Shown: piece by piece, positions 16,623 through 26,765 of the stretch | How the letters are laid out: the number at the start of each line of letters is the position of its first letter | Numbering within the stretch: position 1 is the stretch's first letter | Assembly (NCBI GenBank): GCA_900471485.1 | Contig: UCEU01000035.1 | Location: 1-59,420, forward strand | DNA from: Hyphomicrobiales bacterium | GTDB lineage: Bacteria; Pseudomonadota; Alphaproteobacteria; Rhizobiales; Rhizobiaceae | DNA: 59,420 nucleotides | Direction of reading: 5' to 3' | Notes under the pieces: generated by a model | The model's database searches: none | The model's input: only the letters and a program-made list of their open reading frames with translations | Told to the model about the DNA's origin: nothing | Position numbers and translations under genes: made by a program

Positions 16623-18275
16623 TCAGTTCACCGCAGCACTTGCCAGCTTGTCCGTCACCTGCCGGCAGGCCGCGAACACGTCGAGCTTGGGATCGTAGAC
16701 CTTGGTAGCGACATCCATCAGCCCGAGCACGCTGTGGAAGAAGTTGTCGTGCGAGCGCGGCTCGGCGGCATGCTTTGCCATGCAGCTCATGTCGTAGCCC
16801 GCCGACTTCGCCAGATCGTCGCCGATCCAGGTCAGGAACGGCACGTGCGTCTGCTCCGACGGCGCGATGATGTAGGGCGTGCCGTGCAGGTAGATGCCGT
16901 TTTCGCCGAGCGATTCCCCGTGGTCCGAAACATAGACGACGGCGCCGGCGACGCTTGAAGCATGCTGCTTCAGCTTATCGATCACCGTCGAGACGACATG
17001 ATCGGTATAGAGGATCGTGTTGTCGTAGGCGTTGGTGATTTCCTCGGGCGTGCAGGATCCGAAATCGTTGGCCCGGCAATCGGGAACGAAACGGCGGTAT
17101 GCGTCGGGATAGCGCGCATAATAGGCGGGCCCGTGGCTGCCGAGCTGATGCAGCACCAGCACGCTGTCGCCCTTCACGTTAGCAAGCCAGTTGTCGACCT
17201 TGTCGAGCAGGATCTCGTCAAGGCATTCGCCATCCTTGCAGAATCGCGGATCGGCCGACGTGGGAAGGTAGGTGTAGTTGACGCGATCCGTGACGTGATA
17301 ACTGCCGGTATCGTTGTCGAGCCAGGTCACGTTCACCTTGGCGTGCGTCAGCACGTCGAGAAGATTCTGCGTCGCCAGGCCCTTGGTGTGGGTATAGGCG
17401 GTGCGCGGGTAGACGGAATACATGCACGGCACCGAAACGGCGGTCGCCGTCCCGCAGCTGGTCGTGTTGGGGAAATAGACGACGTTCTGCTTCTCGAGTT
17501 CCGGGTTCGTCTTTTTCTTGTAGCCGCCGAGCGAGAAGTCGTCGGCGCGCGCCGTTTCGCCGGTCACGATGATCGTCACCCGTGGCTTGTTGAGCCCGGC
17601 GGTATTGACGCGATGCGCATCGGTGCCGAGCGGCTCGGCAACGATCGCCGCCTCCTTGCCGGATGAAACGGCGAAGCGGATGGTGCTGGTGATCGGCACG
17701 AATGGATTGAGACGGTCCAGCAGATCCTTGTGTGCGCGGCCGATGCCGGCAAAAGCGCGGTAATCGCCGAAACCCACGGCTGCGAAGACCGCCACGCAGG
17801 CCAGGATGACACCGGTGTTATGCGCCAGCTTCTGGAAGAACGGGCGATGGCGAATGCGCACCCAGACGATGAAGAGCGACGGCAAAATGCCGGTCAGAAA
17901 CATATGGGTGACGAAACGGACGGTGATCAGGTGGCCGGTTTCGGCCCCGGTCGAAACCGCCGCGTTGCGGATCATCTCCTTGTCGATGATCACCCCGAAC
18001 TGGTCGGTGAACCAGGAACCGGCGGACGCCGACAGAACGAACAGGATGAGGAACGGCTTGGTGATGTATTTCGCCGAGAAGGCGGTGATGATCGCCATGG
18101 CGGCTACCGAGATGCCGATGACGAAGAGCACGAAGGAAAAGCGGTCGGCGGCGAAATAGCCGTATGCCGTTGCCCAGAAAGATCGATTTGTCACGAGAAG
18201 CAGATAGAGGGTGGTTACGAGGCAGAGCGTTACGCTGCCAATTTCCGGCCGCTTGGCAAGCAGGCCAGCTTTCAT
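16623..18275 (-). CDS. eptA: Phosphoethanolamine transferase, EptA/PmrC type (copy 1)
   Basis: 550 residues from the ATG at 18275, which has AAGGATAA upstream; a TTG at 18290 would add five residues. Five membrane helices occupy residues about 12-170. The periplasmic sulfatase-fold domain carries the catalytic threonine T241 in GETARADDFSLGGY, the SCGTATAVSVPC segment with conserved cysteines, HQLGSHGP and the metal-binding SDHGESLGENG. It transfers phosphoethanolamine from phosphatidylethanolamine to lipid A or core phosphate, lowering negative charge and polymyxin sensitivity. A closely similar paralogue lies at 33330-34967. Upstream, 18380-18395 holds the tandem motif shared with that paralogue and with the phosphatase gene. 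Confidence 0.92.
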   Translation of the reverse strand: MKAGLLAKRPEIGSVTLCLVTTLYLLLVTNRSFWATAYGYFAADRFSFVLFVIGISVAAMAIITAFSAKYITKPFLILFVLSASAGSWFTDQFGVIIDKEMIRNAAVSTGAETGHLITVRFVTHMFLTGILPSLFIVWVRIRHRPFFQKLAHNTGVILACVAVFAAVGFGDYRAFAGIGRAHKDLLDRLNPFVPITSTIRFAVSSGKEAAIVAEPLGTDAHRVNTAGLNKPRVTIIVTGETARADDFSLGGYKKKTNPELEKQNVVYFPNTTSCGTATAVSVPCMYSVYPRTAYTHTKGLATQNLLDVLTHAKVNVTWLDNDTGSYHVTDRVNYTYLPTSADPRFCKDGECLDEILLDKVDNWLANVKGDSVLVLHQLGSHGPAYYARYPDAYRRFVPDCRANDFGSCTPEEITNAYDNTILYTDHVVSTVIDKLKQHASSVAGAVVYVSDHGESLGENGIYLHGTPYIIAPSEQTHVPFLTWIGDDLAKSAGYDMSCMAKHAAEPRSHDNFFHSVLGLMDVATKVYDPKLDVFAACRQVTDKLASAAVN

Positions 18276-18363
18276 GCCGTTATCCTTCAATTGTCCGTCT
18301 CCAATGCTGACTTCCCTGCATCGCGCGCGCGAAAAGAATCACGCGGTTAGCGATGTTGCGGCA

Positions 18364-18398
18364 GCCATGCCGGGGTTTTCTGACAGCCACCTGAATGG
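18364..18398 (-). promoter_or_regulatory. Tandem 11-bp regulator box A and -10-like element before eptA copy 1
   Basis: On the minus strand: CATTCAG, four bases, CTGTCAG (box core TTCAGGTGGCTGTCAG at 18395-18380), then ten bases, then CATGGC starting at 18369. The 11-bp period and placement over the -35 region are typical of OmpR/PhoB-family activators. The same arrangement occurs at 19047-19073 and 35055-35081. Confidence 0.6.
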
Positions 18399-18421
18399 CG
18401 GCACGGCCGTGATCGCCGGGA

Positions 18422-19003
18422 CTAGCCCTTTATGCGGAAATGCTTCTCGAGCCCGGCCCAGCTGGTCTCCATTGCGTAGGTGCCGGAGAGATAGGGAATG
18501 GCGACATGGCCATAGAGAGGTGAGAGCTGCCACTCCGCGACATCATTGCGGATGCCGGCGATCTGCTGGCTGTAGAGCACCGATACGAGACCGGTTCTAT
18601 CCGCCCCGGATTGGCAATGGATAAGGATCGGTTTCGGCGCCGCCTTCATGATTGCGAGCAGCTGCTCGGCACGCTCGGGGGTCAGGACACGCGACGACGA
18701 CATCTCGAAATCGAAATGCTGGATTCCAAGGCTGCGGGACATGGCAACCTCGTCCGAATACCACTGCGCGCCGTCGCTTTCGCCACGCAGGTTGATGACC
18801 GTTTCGATCCCATGTTTGCGAACGTATGATGCCAGTTGCTCCGACGACGGCTGCGCGGATCGGTAGAGCTGGTGCTCCACCACCATGTGAAAATTCCCGC
18901 TCTTCTTGAGATAGACGAAATAGCCGCCAATAGTCACCGCAAGCAAAAGAACGGCGCTTGCCGGGACCACAAACAAGCGCCGTTGGAAAAAACCTGTACG
19001 CAT
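18422..19003 (-). CDS. Membrane-anchored dual-specificity/tyrosine phosphatase-like protein
   Basis: 193 residues. The ATG at 19003 has AGAGG about 8 nt upstream. One membrane anchor (residues about 9-31) leaves a periplasmic domain, an unusual site for a cysteine phosphatase. The signature HCQSGADRTG has nucleophile C130 and the P-loop arginine; LYRSAQPSSEQL (46-57) and TVINLRGE are the typical N-terminal motifs of bacterial DSP/PTPMT-like enzymes. Substrates could be phospholipids or lipid A phosphates rather than protein. It is co-oriented with eptA copy 1, 146 bp upstream of it, and both have the same tandem regulator box, which suggests a common role in envelope phosphate chemistry. Confidence 0.85.
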   Translation of the reverse strand: MRTGFFQRRLFVVPASAVLLLAVTIGGYFVYLKKSGNFHMVVEHQLYRSAQPSSEQLASYVRKHGIETVINLRGESDGAQWYSDEVAMSRSLGIQHFDFEMSSSRVLTPERAEQLLAIMKAAPKPILIHCQSGADRTGLVSVLYSQQIAGIRNDVAEWQLSPLYGHVAIPYLSGTYAMETSWAGLEKHFRIKG

Positions 19004-19041
19004 AGGGCACGCCTCTCACTGCACGTTGGTGCAACGAAACG

Positions 19042-19076
19042 CTTATGGTCGCCCCTCCTGACAGCTACCTGAACGG
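19042..19076 (-). promoter_or_regulatory. Tandem 11-bp regulator box B and -10-like element before the phosphatase gene
   Basis: Minus-strand core TTCAGGTAGCTGTCAG (19073-19058), ten bases, then CATAAG starting at 19047. The geometry is the same as in boxes A and C. The start codon of the phosphatase gene is 44 nt downstream of the CATAAG. Confidence 0.6.
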
Positions 19077-19088
19077 CCTCGACATCAG

Positions 19089-20597
19089 CTATGTCGCGGC
19101 AAGGCCGCGGCCTGACAGAGTGCGCGAAACGGCATCCCTCCATCCGGCTATCCTGGCTTGCCGTTCCGCTTCCGGCATCGACGGTTGGAAACGACGGCTG
19201 CAACCCCATGCCTTGGCGAATTGCTTTCGGTCGGGCCACACCCCGACCTTCGATCCGGCAAGCCAGGCGGCACCCAACGCTGTCGTTTCCGCTACCTCCG
19301 AGCGATCCACCGGATTGGCCACCACATCGGCCAGCCGCTGCATCGTCCAGTCGGAACCGGCCATGCCGCCGTCCACCCGCAAAACCGTCTCGATATGATG
19401 GTCGCCCCAGTCCTTGCGCATGGCGACAAGCAGATCGAGGGTCTGGTAGGCGACGGATTCCAGCACAGCGCGCGCCAGTTCGGCCGGCCCGCTGTTCCGC
19501 GTCAACCCGAAGATCGCGCCCCGCGCCTCCGGATCCCAATAGGGAGCGCCGAGTCCTGTGAACGCCGGCACCACATAGACCTGCTGGCCCGCATCGGCCT
19601 TTACGGCCAGCGTTCCGCTTTCCGAAGCCTGCGAGATGATGCCGAGACCATCGCGCAGCCACTGCACCGCCGCGCCTGCAATGAAGATCGAACCCTCCAG
19701 CGCATAGGTCGTCTCGCCGTTCAGCCGGTATGCGATCGTCGTGATCATCCGGTTGTTGGAGGCGACCCTGTCCCTCCCCGTGTTGAGCAGCGCGAAGCAC
19801 CCCGTACCGTAGGTGGATTTCATCATGCCGGGGTCGAAGCAGGCATTGCCGATGGTCGCCGCCTGCTGGTCGCCGGCAACACCGACGATCGGGATGGCAG
19901 CACCGAACAACGCCGTATCAGTCACCCCATAATCATCCGCGCAGTCCTTGACCTCGGGAAGCATCGCGGCAGGAATTTTCAGGAGCGCCAGCAACTCCTC
20001 GTCCCAGGCGCCATCGGCGATATTGTATAGCAGCGTCCGCGATGCATTCGTGGCATCGGTCGCGTGACAGCGCCCGCCGGTCAGGTTGAAGATCAGCCAG
20101 GCGTCGACCGTCCCGAAACAGATTTCCCCGGCCTCGGCACGTTTGCGCAGCCCTTCGACGTTATCGAGAAGCCAGCGCAGCTTGGTTCCCGAGAAATAGG
20201 GATCGAGCAGCAGCCCGGTCTTTGAACTGAACAGCCGCTCGTAGCCATCGACCTTGAGGCGGTCGCACATCTCCGCCGTGCGCCGGTCCTGCCAGACGAT
20301 CGCCTGGTGAAGTGCCCTGCCCGTCTTGCGCTCCCAGACAACAGTGGTCTCGCGCTGGTTGGTGATGCCGAGTGCCGCCAGATCGGTCGGTGCAATGCCG
20401 GCGCTGGATATCGCCTTGCGCACGGTCGAAACCACCGTCTCCCATATCTCGACAGGATCATGCTCCACCCATCCCGGCCTGGGATAATATTGCCTGATCT
20501 CCTCCTGCGCCGAGCCGACCACCCGCATCGCGCCGTCGAAGATGATCGCGCGCGACGATGTCGTCCCCTGGTCGATCGCGAGAATGTGCCCGCTCAT
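19089..20597 (-). CDS. glpK: Glycerol kinase
   Basis: 502 residues from the ATG at 20597, preceded by GGGGA; the frame reaching 20663 has a cysteine-rich non-family extension. It phosphorylates glycerol to sn-glycerol-3-phosphate with ATP in the cytoplasm. FGGY-family motifs: LAIDQGTTSSRAIIFD (ATP/phosphate loop), GITNQRETTVVWERKTG, the YGTGCF segment, and PAFTGLGAPYWDPEARG. It is the last gene of the glp run, 142 bp after glpV, with a strong intercistronic hairpin between them. Product and position match the rhizobial glycerol operon, where uptake by the ABC system is followed by GlpK and GlpD. Confidence 0.96.
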   Translation of the reverse strand: MSGHILAIDQGTTSSRAIIFDGAMRVVGSAQEEIRQYYPRPGWVEHDPVEIWETVVSTVRKAISSAGIAPTDLAALGITNQRETTVVWERKTGRALHQAIVWQDRRTAEMCDRLKVDGYERLFSSKTGLLLDPYFSGTKLRWLLDNVEGLRKRAEAGEICFGTVDAWLIFNLTGGRCHATDATNASRTLLYNIADGAWDEELLALLKIPAAMLPEVKDCADDYGVTDTALFGAAIPIVGVAGDQQAATIGNACFDPGMMKSTYGTGCFALLNTGRDRVASNNRMITTIAYRLNGETTYALEGSIFIAGAAVQWLRDGLGIISQASESGTLAVKADAGQQVYVVPAFTGLGAPYWDPEARGAIFGLTRNSGPAELARAVLESVAYQTLDLLVAMRKDWGDHHIETVLRVDGGMAGSDWTMQRLADVVANPVDRSEVAETTALGAAWLAGSKVGVWPDRKQFAKAWGCSRRFQPSMPEAERQARIAGWRDAVSRTLSGRGLAAT

Positions 20598-20704
20598 TGC
20601 AGTCCCCGGACAATGGATCACCCGCCCGCCGCAGGAGCGGCAGATTGAGCGATGTGTATTCATGAAGTGATGGCCGGCTTCCTAGCGTACGGCCCGGATG
20701 GAAT

Positions 20705-20728
20705 TGGCCGGGGCTGGTACCCCGGCCA
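20705..20728 (-). other. Intercistronic stem-loop between glpV and glpK
   Basis: A perfect 9-bp stem, TGGCCGGGG/CCCCGGCCA, with a 6-nt loop, 12 bases after the glpV stop codon and without a T-run. Such hairpins often protect the upstream binding-protein message from 3' decay and lower expression of the downstream gene. Confidence 0.6.
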
Positions 20729-20739
20729 GGACAGCCCCG

Positions 20740-22464
20740 TTACTGGGACTGCCAGCTCTTGACCAGTTCGTCGTAGTTGACGGTAACAGGCTTTTCCTTC
20801 TCGTTCTCGATCTTCAGCTGGGGAGCGAGGTTGCCCTTGGCGACCGCGTCCTTGTTCCAGTATTCGAGGTCATGCTCCTCGGCGAGCTTCGGACCGATAT
20901 CGCCCTGCACCTTGGCGCGCTCCAGGCGCTGCAGGACCTTTTCCTGCTCGGCGCAAAGCGAATCCATGGCTTCCTGAGCGGTCTTGGCGCCGGAGGACGC
21001 ATCGCCGACGGCCTGCCACCAGAGCTGTGCCAGCTTCGGATAGTCAGGAACATTGGTGCCGGTCGGCGACCACTGCACGCGGGCCGGCGAGCGATAGAAC
21101 TCGACCAGACCACCGAGCTTCGGAGCGCGCTCCGTGAAGCTCTTGTCGCGGATGGTGGATTCGCGGATGAAGGTGAGACCGACATGGCTCTTCTTCACGT
21201 CGACCGTCTTCGAGGTCACGAACTGCGCATAGAGCCATGCGGCCTTGGCGCGATCGTCAGGCGTCGACTTCATCAGCGTCCAGGAACCCACGTCCTGATA
21301 GCCGAGCTTCATGCCGTCCTTCCAGTAAACGCCGTGTGGGCTTGGTGCCATGCGCCACTTTGGCGTGCCATCCTCGTTGACGACAGGCAGACCCGGCTTG
21401 ACGGCATCGGCCGTAAATGCGGTGTACCAGAAGATCTGCTGCGCCACTTCGCCCTGCGCCGGCACGGGGCCGGATTCGGAGAAGTTCATGCCCTGCGCTG
21501 CCGGCGGTGCATAGGCCTTCAACCAATCCAGATACTTCTGGATCGAGTAGACGGCGGCCGGACCGTTGGTATCGCCACCGCGCGCGACGCACGAACCGAC
21601 AGGACGCGAGTTCTCGTCGACCTTGATGCCCCACTCGTCGACCGGAAGACCGTTCGGAAGGCCCTTGTCACCGTTGCCGGCCATCGACAGCCATGCGTCG
21701 GTGAAGCGCCATCCGAGCGACGGGTCCTTCTTGCCGTAGTCCATATGGCCGAAGACCTTCTTGCCATTCACTTCACGCCCGGTGAAGAACTCGGCGATAT
21801 CCTCATAGGCAGACCAGTTGACCGGAACGCCGAGGTCGTAGCCGTACTTCGCCTTGAAGTCCGCCTTGTTCTTCTCGTCGTTGAACCAGTCGTAGCGGAA
21901 CCAGTAGAGGTTCGCGAACTGCTGGTCGGGAAGCTGGTAGAGCTTCTTGTCCGGCGCGGTGGTGAACTTGGTGCCGATGAAGTCGTTGATGTCGAGTCCC
22001 GGATTGGTGACATCCTTGCCTTCGTTGGCCATCCAGTCGGTCAGCGAGCGGGCCTGCTGGTAGCGCCAATGGGTGCCGATCAGGTCACTATCGTTGACAT
22101 AGGCGTCATAGATGTTTTCGCCCGACTGCATCTGTGTCTGCAGCTTTTCGACGACGTCACCTTCGCCGATCAGGTCATGCGTGATCTTGATGCCAGTGAT
22201 GGCGGTGAACGCCGGCGCCAGCACCTTCGATTCATATTCATGGGTGGTCAGCGTTTCGGAAACGACCTTGATGTCCATGCCGGCGAAGGGTTTCGCGGCA
22301 TCGATGAACCATTGCATTTCCTTTTCCTGGTCGGCGCGCGAAAGCGACGAGAGTTCGCCGACTTCCTTGTCCAGGAATGATTTCGCCTCGTCCATGCCGG
22401 CATAGGCGGAACCCGCCATGGCCAGCAAGATGCCTGCTGTTGTCGCTAGTAGATGCCGTCGCAT
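20740..22464 (-). CDS. glpV: Glycerol ABC transporter, periplasmic binding protein
   Basis: 574 residues. Signal peptide 1-22 (cleavage after SAYA), then an extracellular solute-binding protein fold, long for the family, as is usual for GlpV of rhizobia. Examples of conserved segments: DAYVNDSDLIGTHWRYQQAR and GREVNGKKVFGHMDYG. It captures glycerol in the periplasm and delivers it to GlpP-GlpQ. It lies 77 bp after glpU, and all genes from glpD to glpK share one strand. It is identified by length and gene order rather than by a ligand-binding residue. Confidence 0.92.
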   Translation of the reverse strand: MRRHLLATTAGILLAMAGSAYAGMDEAKSFLDKEVGELSSLSRADQEKEMQWFIDAAKPFAGMDIKVVSETLTTHEYESKVLAPAFTAITGIKITHDLIGEGDVVEKLQTQMQSGENIYDAYVNDSDLIGTHWRYQQARSLTDWMANEGKDVTNPGLDINDFIGTKFTTAPDKKLYQLPDQQFANLYWFRYDWFNDEKNKADFKAKYGYDLGVPVNWSAYEDIAEFFTGREVNGKKVFGHMDYGKKDPSLGWRFTDAWLSMAGNGDKGLPNGLPVDEWGIKVDENSRPVGSCVARGGDTNGPAAVYSIQKYLDWLKAYAPPAAQGMNFSESGPVPAQGEVAQQIFWYTAFTADAVKPGLPVVNEDGTPKWRMAPSPHGVYWKDGMKLGYQDVGSWTLMKSTPDDRAKAAWLYAQFVTSKTVDVKKSHVGLTFIRESTIRDKSFTERAPKLGGLVEFYRSPARVQWSPTGTNVPDYPKLAQLWWQAVGDASSGAKTAQEAMDSLCAEQEKVLQRLERAKVQGDIGPKLAEEHDLEYWNKDAVAKGNLAPQLKIENEKEKPVTVNYDELVKSWQSQ

Positions 22465-22541
22465 GATATCCTCCCAAGGTTTGCGATTGCAGTCTTCACG
22501 TCAGGCGGCCAGTACCCCCGGCCATCTGTATCTCCCCGGCC

Positions 22542-22823
22542 TCACACGTAGCGGAACACGCCGATGGCGTAGACTACGGCAAGCCCAAGAGCCCACCACA
22601 GGTTGGGCCCGACGAGGCCCAGCCATGCGAGATGAATGAACGCTGCTCCGAGCAGCGATATGAAGAGACGGTCTCCCCGCGTGGTCTCGAACCTCAAGAT
22701 CCCCACACGCGGGGAGCCGCCCGGCGCCAGATATTCCCAGACGCTCATGCCGATCAGGAGCACGAGGATCGTGAGAAAGAACAATGCGGTCGGCAGCGTC
22801 CACGCCATCCAGGAAAAATGCAT
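22542..22823 (-). CDS. glpU: Small membrane protein of the glycerol transporter operon (DUF2160)
   Basis: 93 residues. The ATG at 22823 follows GGGGAG on the minus strand; the longer frame to 23465 is antisense-frame noise over glpQ. Three membrane helices (about 6-28, 53-73, 76-92) are separated by a basic loop GSPRVGILRFETTRGDR. It matches the DUF2160 protein always found between glpQ and glpV in rhizobial and pseudomonad glycerol ABC operons; its role in transport is not understood. It is tightly packed, 14 bp after glpQ. Confidence 0.9.
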   Translation of the reverse strand: MHFSWMAWTLPTALFFLTILVLLIGMSVWEYLAPGGSPRVGILRFETTRGDRLFISLLGAAFIHLAWLGLVGPNLWWALGLAVVYAIGVFRYV

Positions 22824-22837
22824 GTCTGGTCTCCCCT

Positions 22838-23677
22838 TTAGACGCGGCCGAGCGCGAAGCCCTTGGCGATGTAGTTGCGGACGAAATAGATAACGAGCGC
22901 GCCGGGAATGATGGTGAGCACGCCGGCCGCCGCCAGCACGCCCCAGTCCATCCCCGAGGCCGAGACCGTGCGCGTCATGATCGCCGAGATCGGCTTGGCC
23001 GCGGTGGTCGTCAGCGTGCGGGCAAGAAGCAGTTCCACCCACGAGAACATGAAGCAGAAGAAGGCGGCCACACCGATCCCCGATGCCACCAGCGGCATGA
23101 AGATGCGGATGAAGAAACGCGGGAACGAGTAGCCGTCGATATAGGCCGTCTCGTCGATCTCCTTCGGCACGCCGGACATGAAGCCTTCGAGGATCCAGAC
23201 CGCCAAGGGTACGTTGAACAGGCAATGCGCCAGTGCCACCGCGATATGGGTGTCGATCAGGCCGAATGCCGAATAGAGCTGGAAAAACGGCAGCGCGAAG
23301 ACGGCCGGCGGCGCCATGCGGTTGGTCAAGAGCCAGAAGAACAGGTGCTTGTCGCCTAAAAACCGGTAGCGTGAGAACGCATAGGCCGCAGGCAGCGCCG
23401 CCAGCACAGAGATCACCGTGTTCATCACCACGTAGGTGATCGAGTTGATGTAGCCGTTGTACCACGACGGATCGGTGAAGATGATCGTGTAGTTCCTGAG
23501 CGTCGGGTTCTGCGGCCAGAGCGAGAAGGTGCCGGTGATCTCGGCATTCTCCTTGAAGCTCATGTTGACCAGCCAGTAGATCGGCAAGAGCAGGAAGATG
23601 ATGTAGACGGTCGAAACGACCCAGGAGAAGTTGCCGGCCGGCTTGTATTTCATCGTCTGTGTTGTTGCTTGGGCCAT
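22838..23677 (-). CDS. glpQ: Glycerol ABC transporter permease
   Basis: 279 residues. The ATG at 23677 follows GGAGAGGACC. Six membrane helices; the ATPase-contact (EAA) loop reads about EIDETAYIDGYSFPRFFIRI (residues about 170-190). It is the MalG-type inner-membrane half of the glycerol importer and pairs with GlpP encoded just upstream (13 bp gap). Confidence 0.93.
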   Translation of the reverse strand: MAQATTQTMKYKPAGNFSWVVSTVYIIFLLLPIYWLVNMSFKENAEITGTFSLWPQNPTLRNYTIIFTDPSWYNGYINSITYVVMNTVISVLAALPAAYAFSRYRFLGDKHLFFWLLTNRMAPPAVFALPFFQLYSAFGLIDTHIAVALAHCLFNVPLAVWILEGFMSGVPKEIDETAYIDGYSFPRFFIRIFMPLVASGIGVAAFFCFMFSWVELLLARTLTTTAAKPISAIMTRTVSASGMDWGVLAAAGVLTIIPGALVIYFVRNYIAKGFALGRV

Positions 23678-23690
23678 GGTCCTCTCCTCC

Positions 23691-24557
<867 letters not shown>

Positions 24558-24560
24558 GGC

Positions 24561-25631
24561 TCAGCCCTCCCTGCCGACGCGCCAGGAATCGGCGTAGATG
24601 TTGATGGCCTTCGGATCGAAAGCGACCCGCGCCTCCGCGGGGATCTCGGCATCCTCGGTCAACACGATGGCGATCGGCTGGCCCGCGAAATCCGCCCGCA
24701 CAATCTTCTGCCGGCCGATATCCTCGACCCGGTTGATGGTGACAGGCATGCCCTCGCGCCCGAGGCGGATGAACTCCGGCCGGATGCCAAGCTCCGTCTT
24801 GGCCCCCGCAGCAGCCTTCGGCGCGTAGTCGAGCGACAAGCTCTCGCTTCCCATCGTCACCCTGCTGCCATCGAGCTTTGCCGGCAGGACGTTCATGCCG
24901 GGCGAGCCGATGAAGTAACCGACGAAGGTGTGGCTGGGCTTCTCGAAGAGCTCGGCGGGCGTGCCGATCTGCACGATCTCGCCCTCATACATGACGACGA
25001 CCTTGTCGGCGAAGGTCAGCGCTTCCGTCTGGTCGTGCGTGACATAGACCATGGTGAAGCCGAACTGCTTGTGCAGCCGCTTCAGCTGCGAGCGCAGCAC
25101 CCATTTCATATGCGGATCGATCACCGTCAGTGGTTCGTCGAACAGGATGGCGTTGACGTCGCTGCGCACCAGCCCCCGGCCGAGCGAAATCTTCTGCTTC
25201 TGGTCGGCGGTGAGCCCTTGCGCCTTGCGCCGCGCCATCGGCGTCAGATCGATCATCTCGAGAATTTCGCGAACGCGACGGTCAACCTCGGGCTCCGATA
25301 CGCCGCGATTGCGCAGCGGGAACGCGAGATTGTCGTAGACCGTCATCGTGTCGTAGATGACGGGGAACTGGAACACCTGCGCGATGTTGCGCGCCTGCGT
25401 CGCCAGATTGGTCACGTCCTTGCCGTCGAACAGGATGCGGCCATGCGAGGGCTGCAGCAGGCCGGAGATGATGTTGAGCAGCGTCGTCTTCCCACAGCCC
25501 GACGGCCCGAGCAGCGCATAGGCGCCGCCGTCGTTCCACTCATGGTCGACTTCGCGCAGCGCGTAGTCCTTGTCCGATGTCGGGTTCGGCCCGTAGGCGT
25601 GGCGGATGTGGTCGAGCGTGATGCGTGCCAT
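24561..25631 (-). CDS. glpT: Glycerol ABC transporter ATP-binding protein with degenerate signature motif
   Basis: 356 residues. Walker A GPSGCGKT (42-49), Q-loop region VFQFP (86-90), Walker B ILFDEP (162-167) and switch histidine H199 (YVTHDQ) are intact. The ABC signature is degenerate: LTADQKQKISLGR at 140-152 instead of LSGGQ, and the D-loop is TVID rather than NLD. The C-terminal TOBE-type regulatory part follows. It pairs with GlpS as an asymmetric ATPase. Not to be confused with the enteric glycerol-3-phosphate antiporter that is also called GlpT. Confidence 0.93.
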   Translation of the reverse strand: MARITLDHIRHAYGPNPTSDKDYALREVDHEWNDGGAYALLGPSGCGKTTLLNIISGLLQPSHGRILFDGKDVTNLATQARNIAQVFQFPVIYDTMTVYDNLAFPLRNRGVSEPEVDRRVREILEMIDLTPMARRKAQGLTADQKQKISLGRGLVRSDVNAILFDEPLTVIDPHMKWVLRSQLKRLHKQFGFTMVYVTHDQTEALTFADKVVVMYEGEIVQIGTPAELFEKPSHTFVGYFIGSPGMNVLPAKLDGSRVTMGSESLSLDYAPKAAAGAKTELGIRPEFIRLGREGMPVTINRVEDIGRQKIVRADFAGQPIAIVLTEDAEIPAEARVAFDPKAINIYADSWRVGREG

Positions 25632-25643
25632 GTCCCTACCCCT

Positions 25644-26720
<1,077 letters not shown>

Positions 26721-26765
26721 TCAGGTTCCCGTGCCTCCTCACAGCGGGGACCACATACCGCTCTT

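Noticed and set aside
22824..23465. A 307-residue version of glpU running across glpQ
   Set aside because: The upstream part is an off-frame reading of glpQ; GGGGAG directly before the ATG at 22823 and the DUF2160 length fix the short form.
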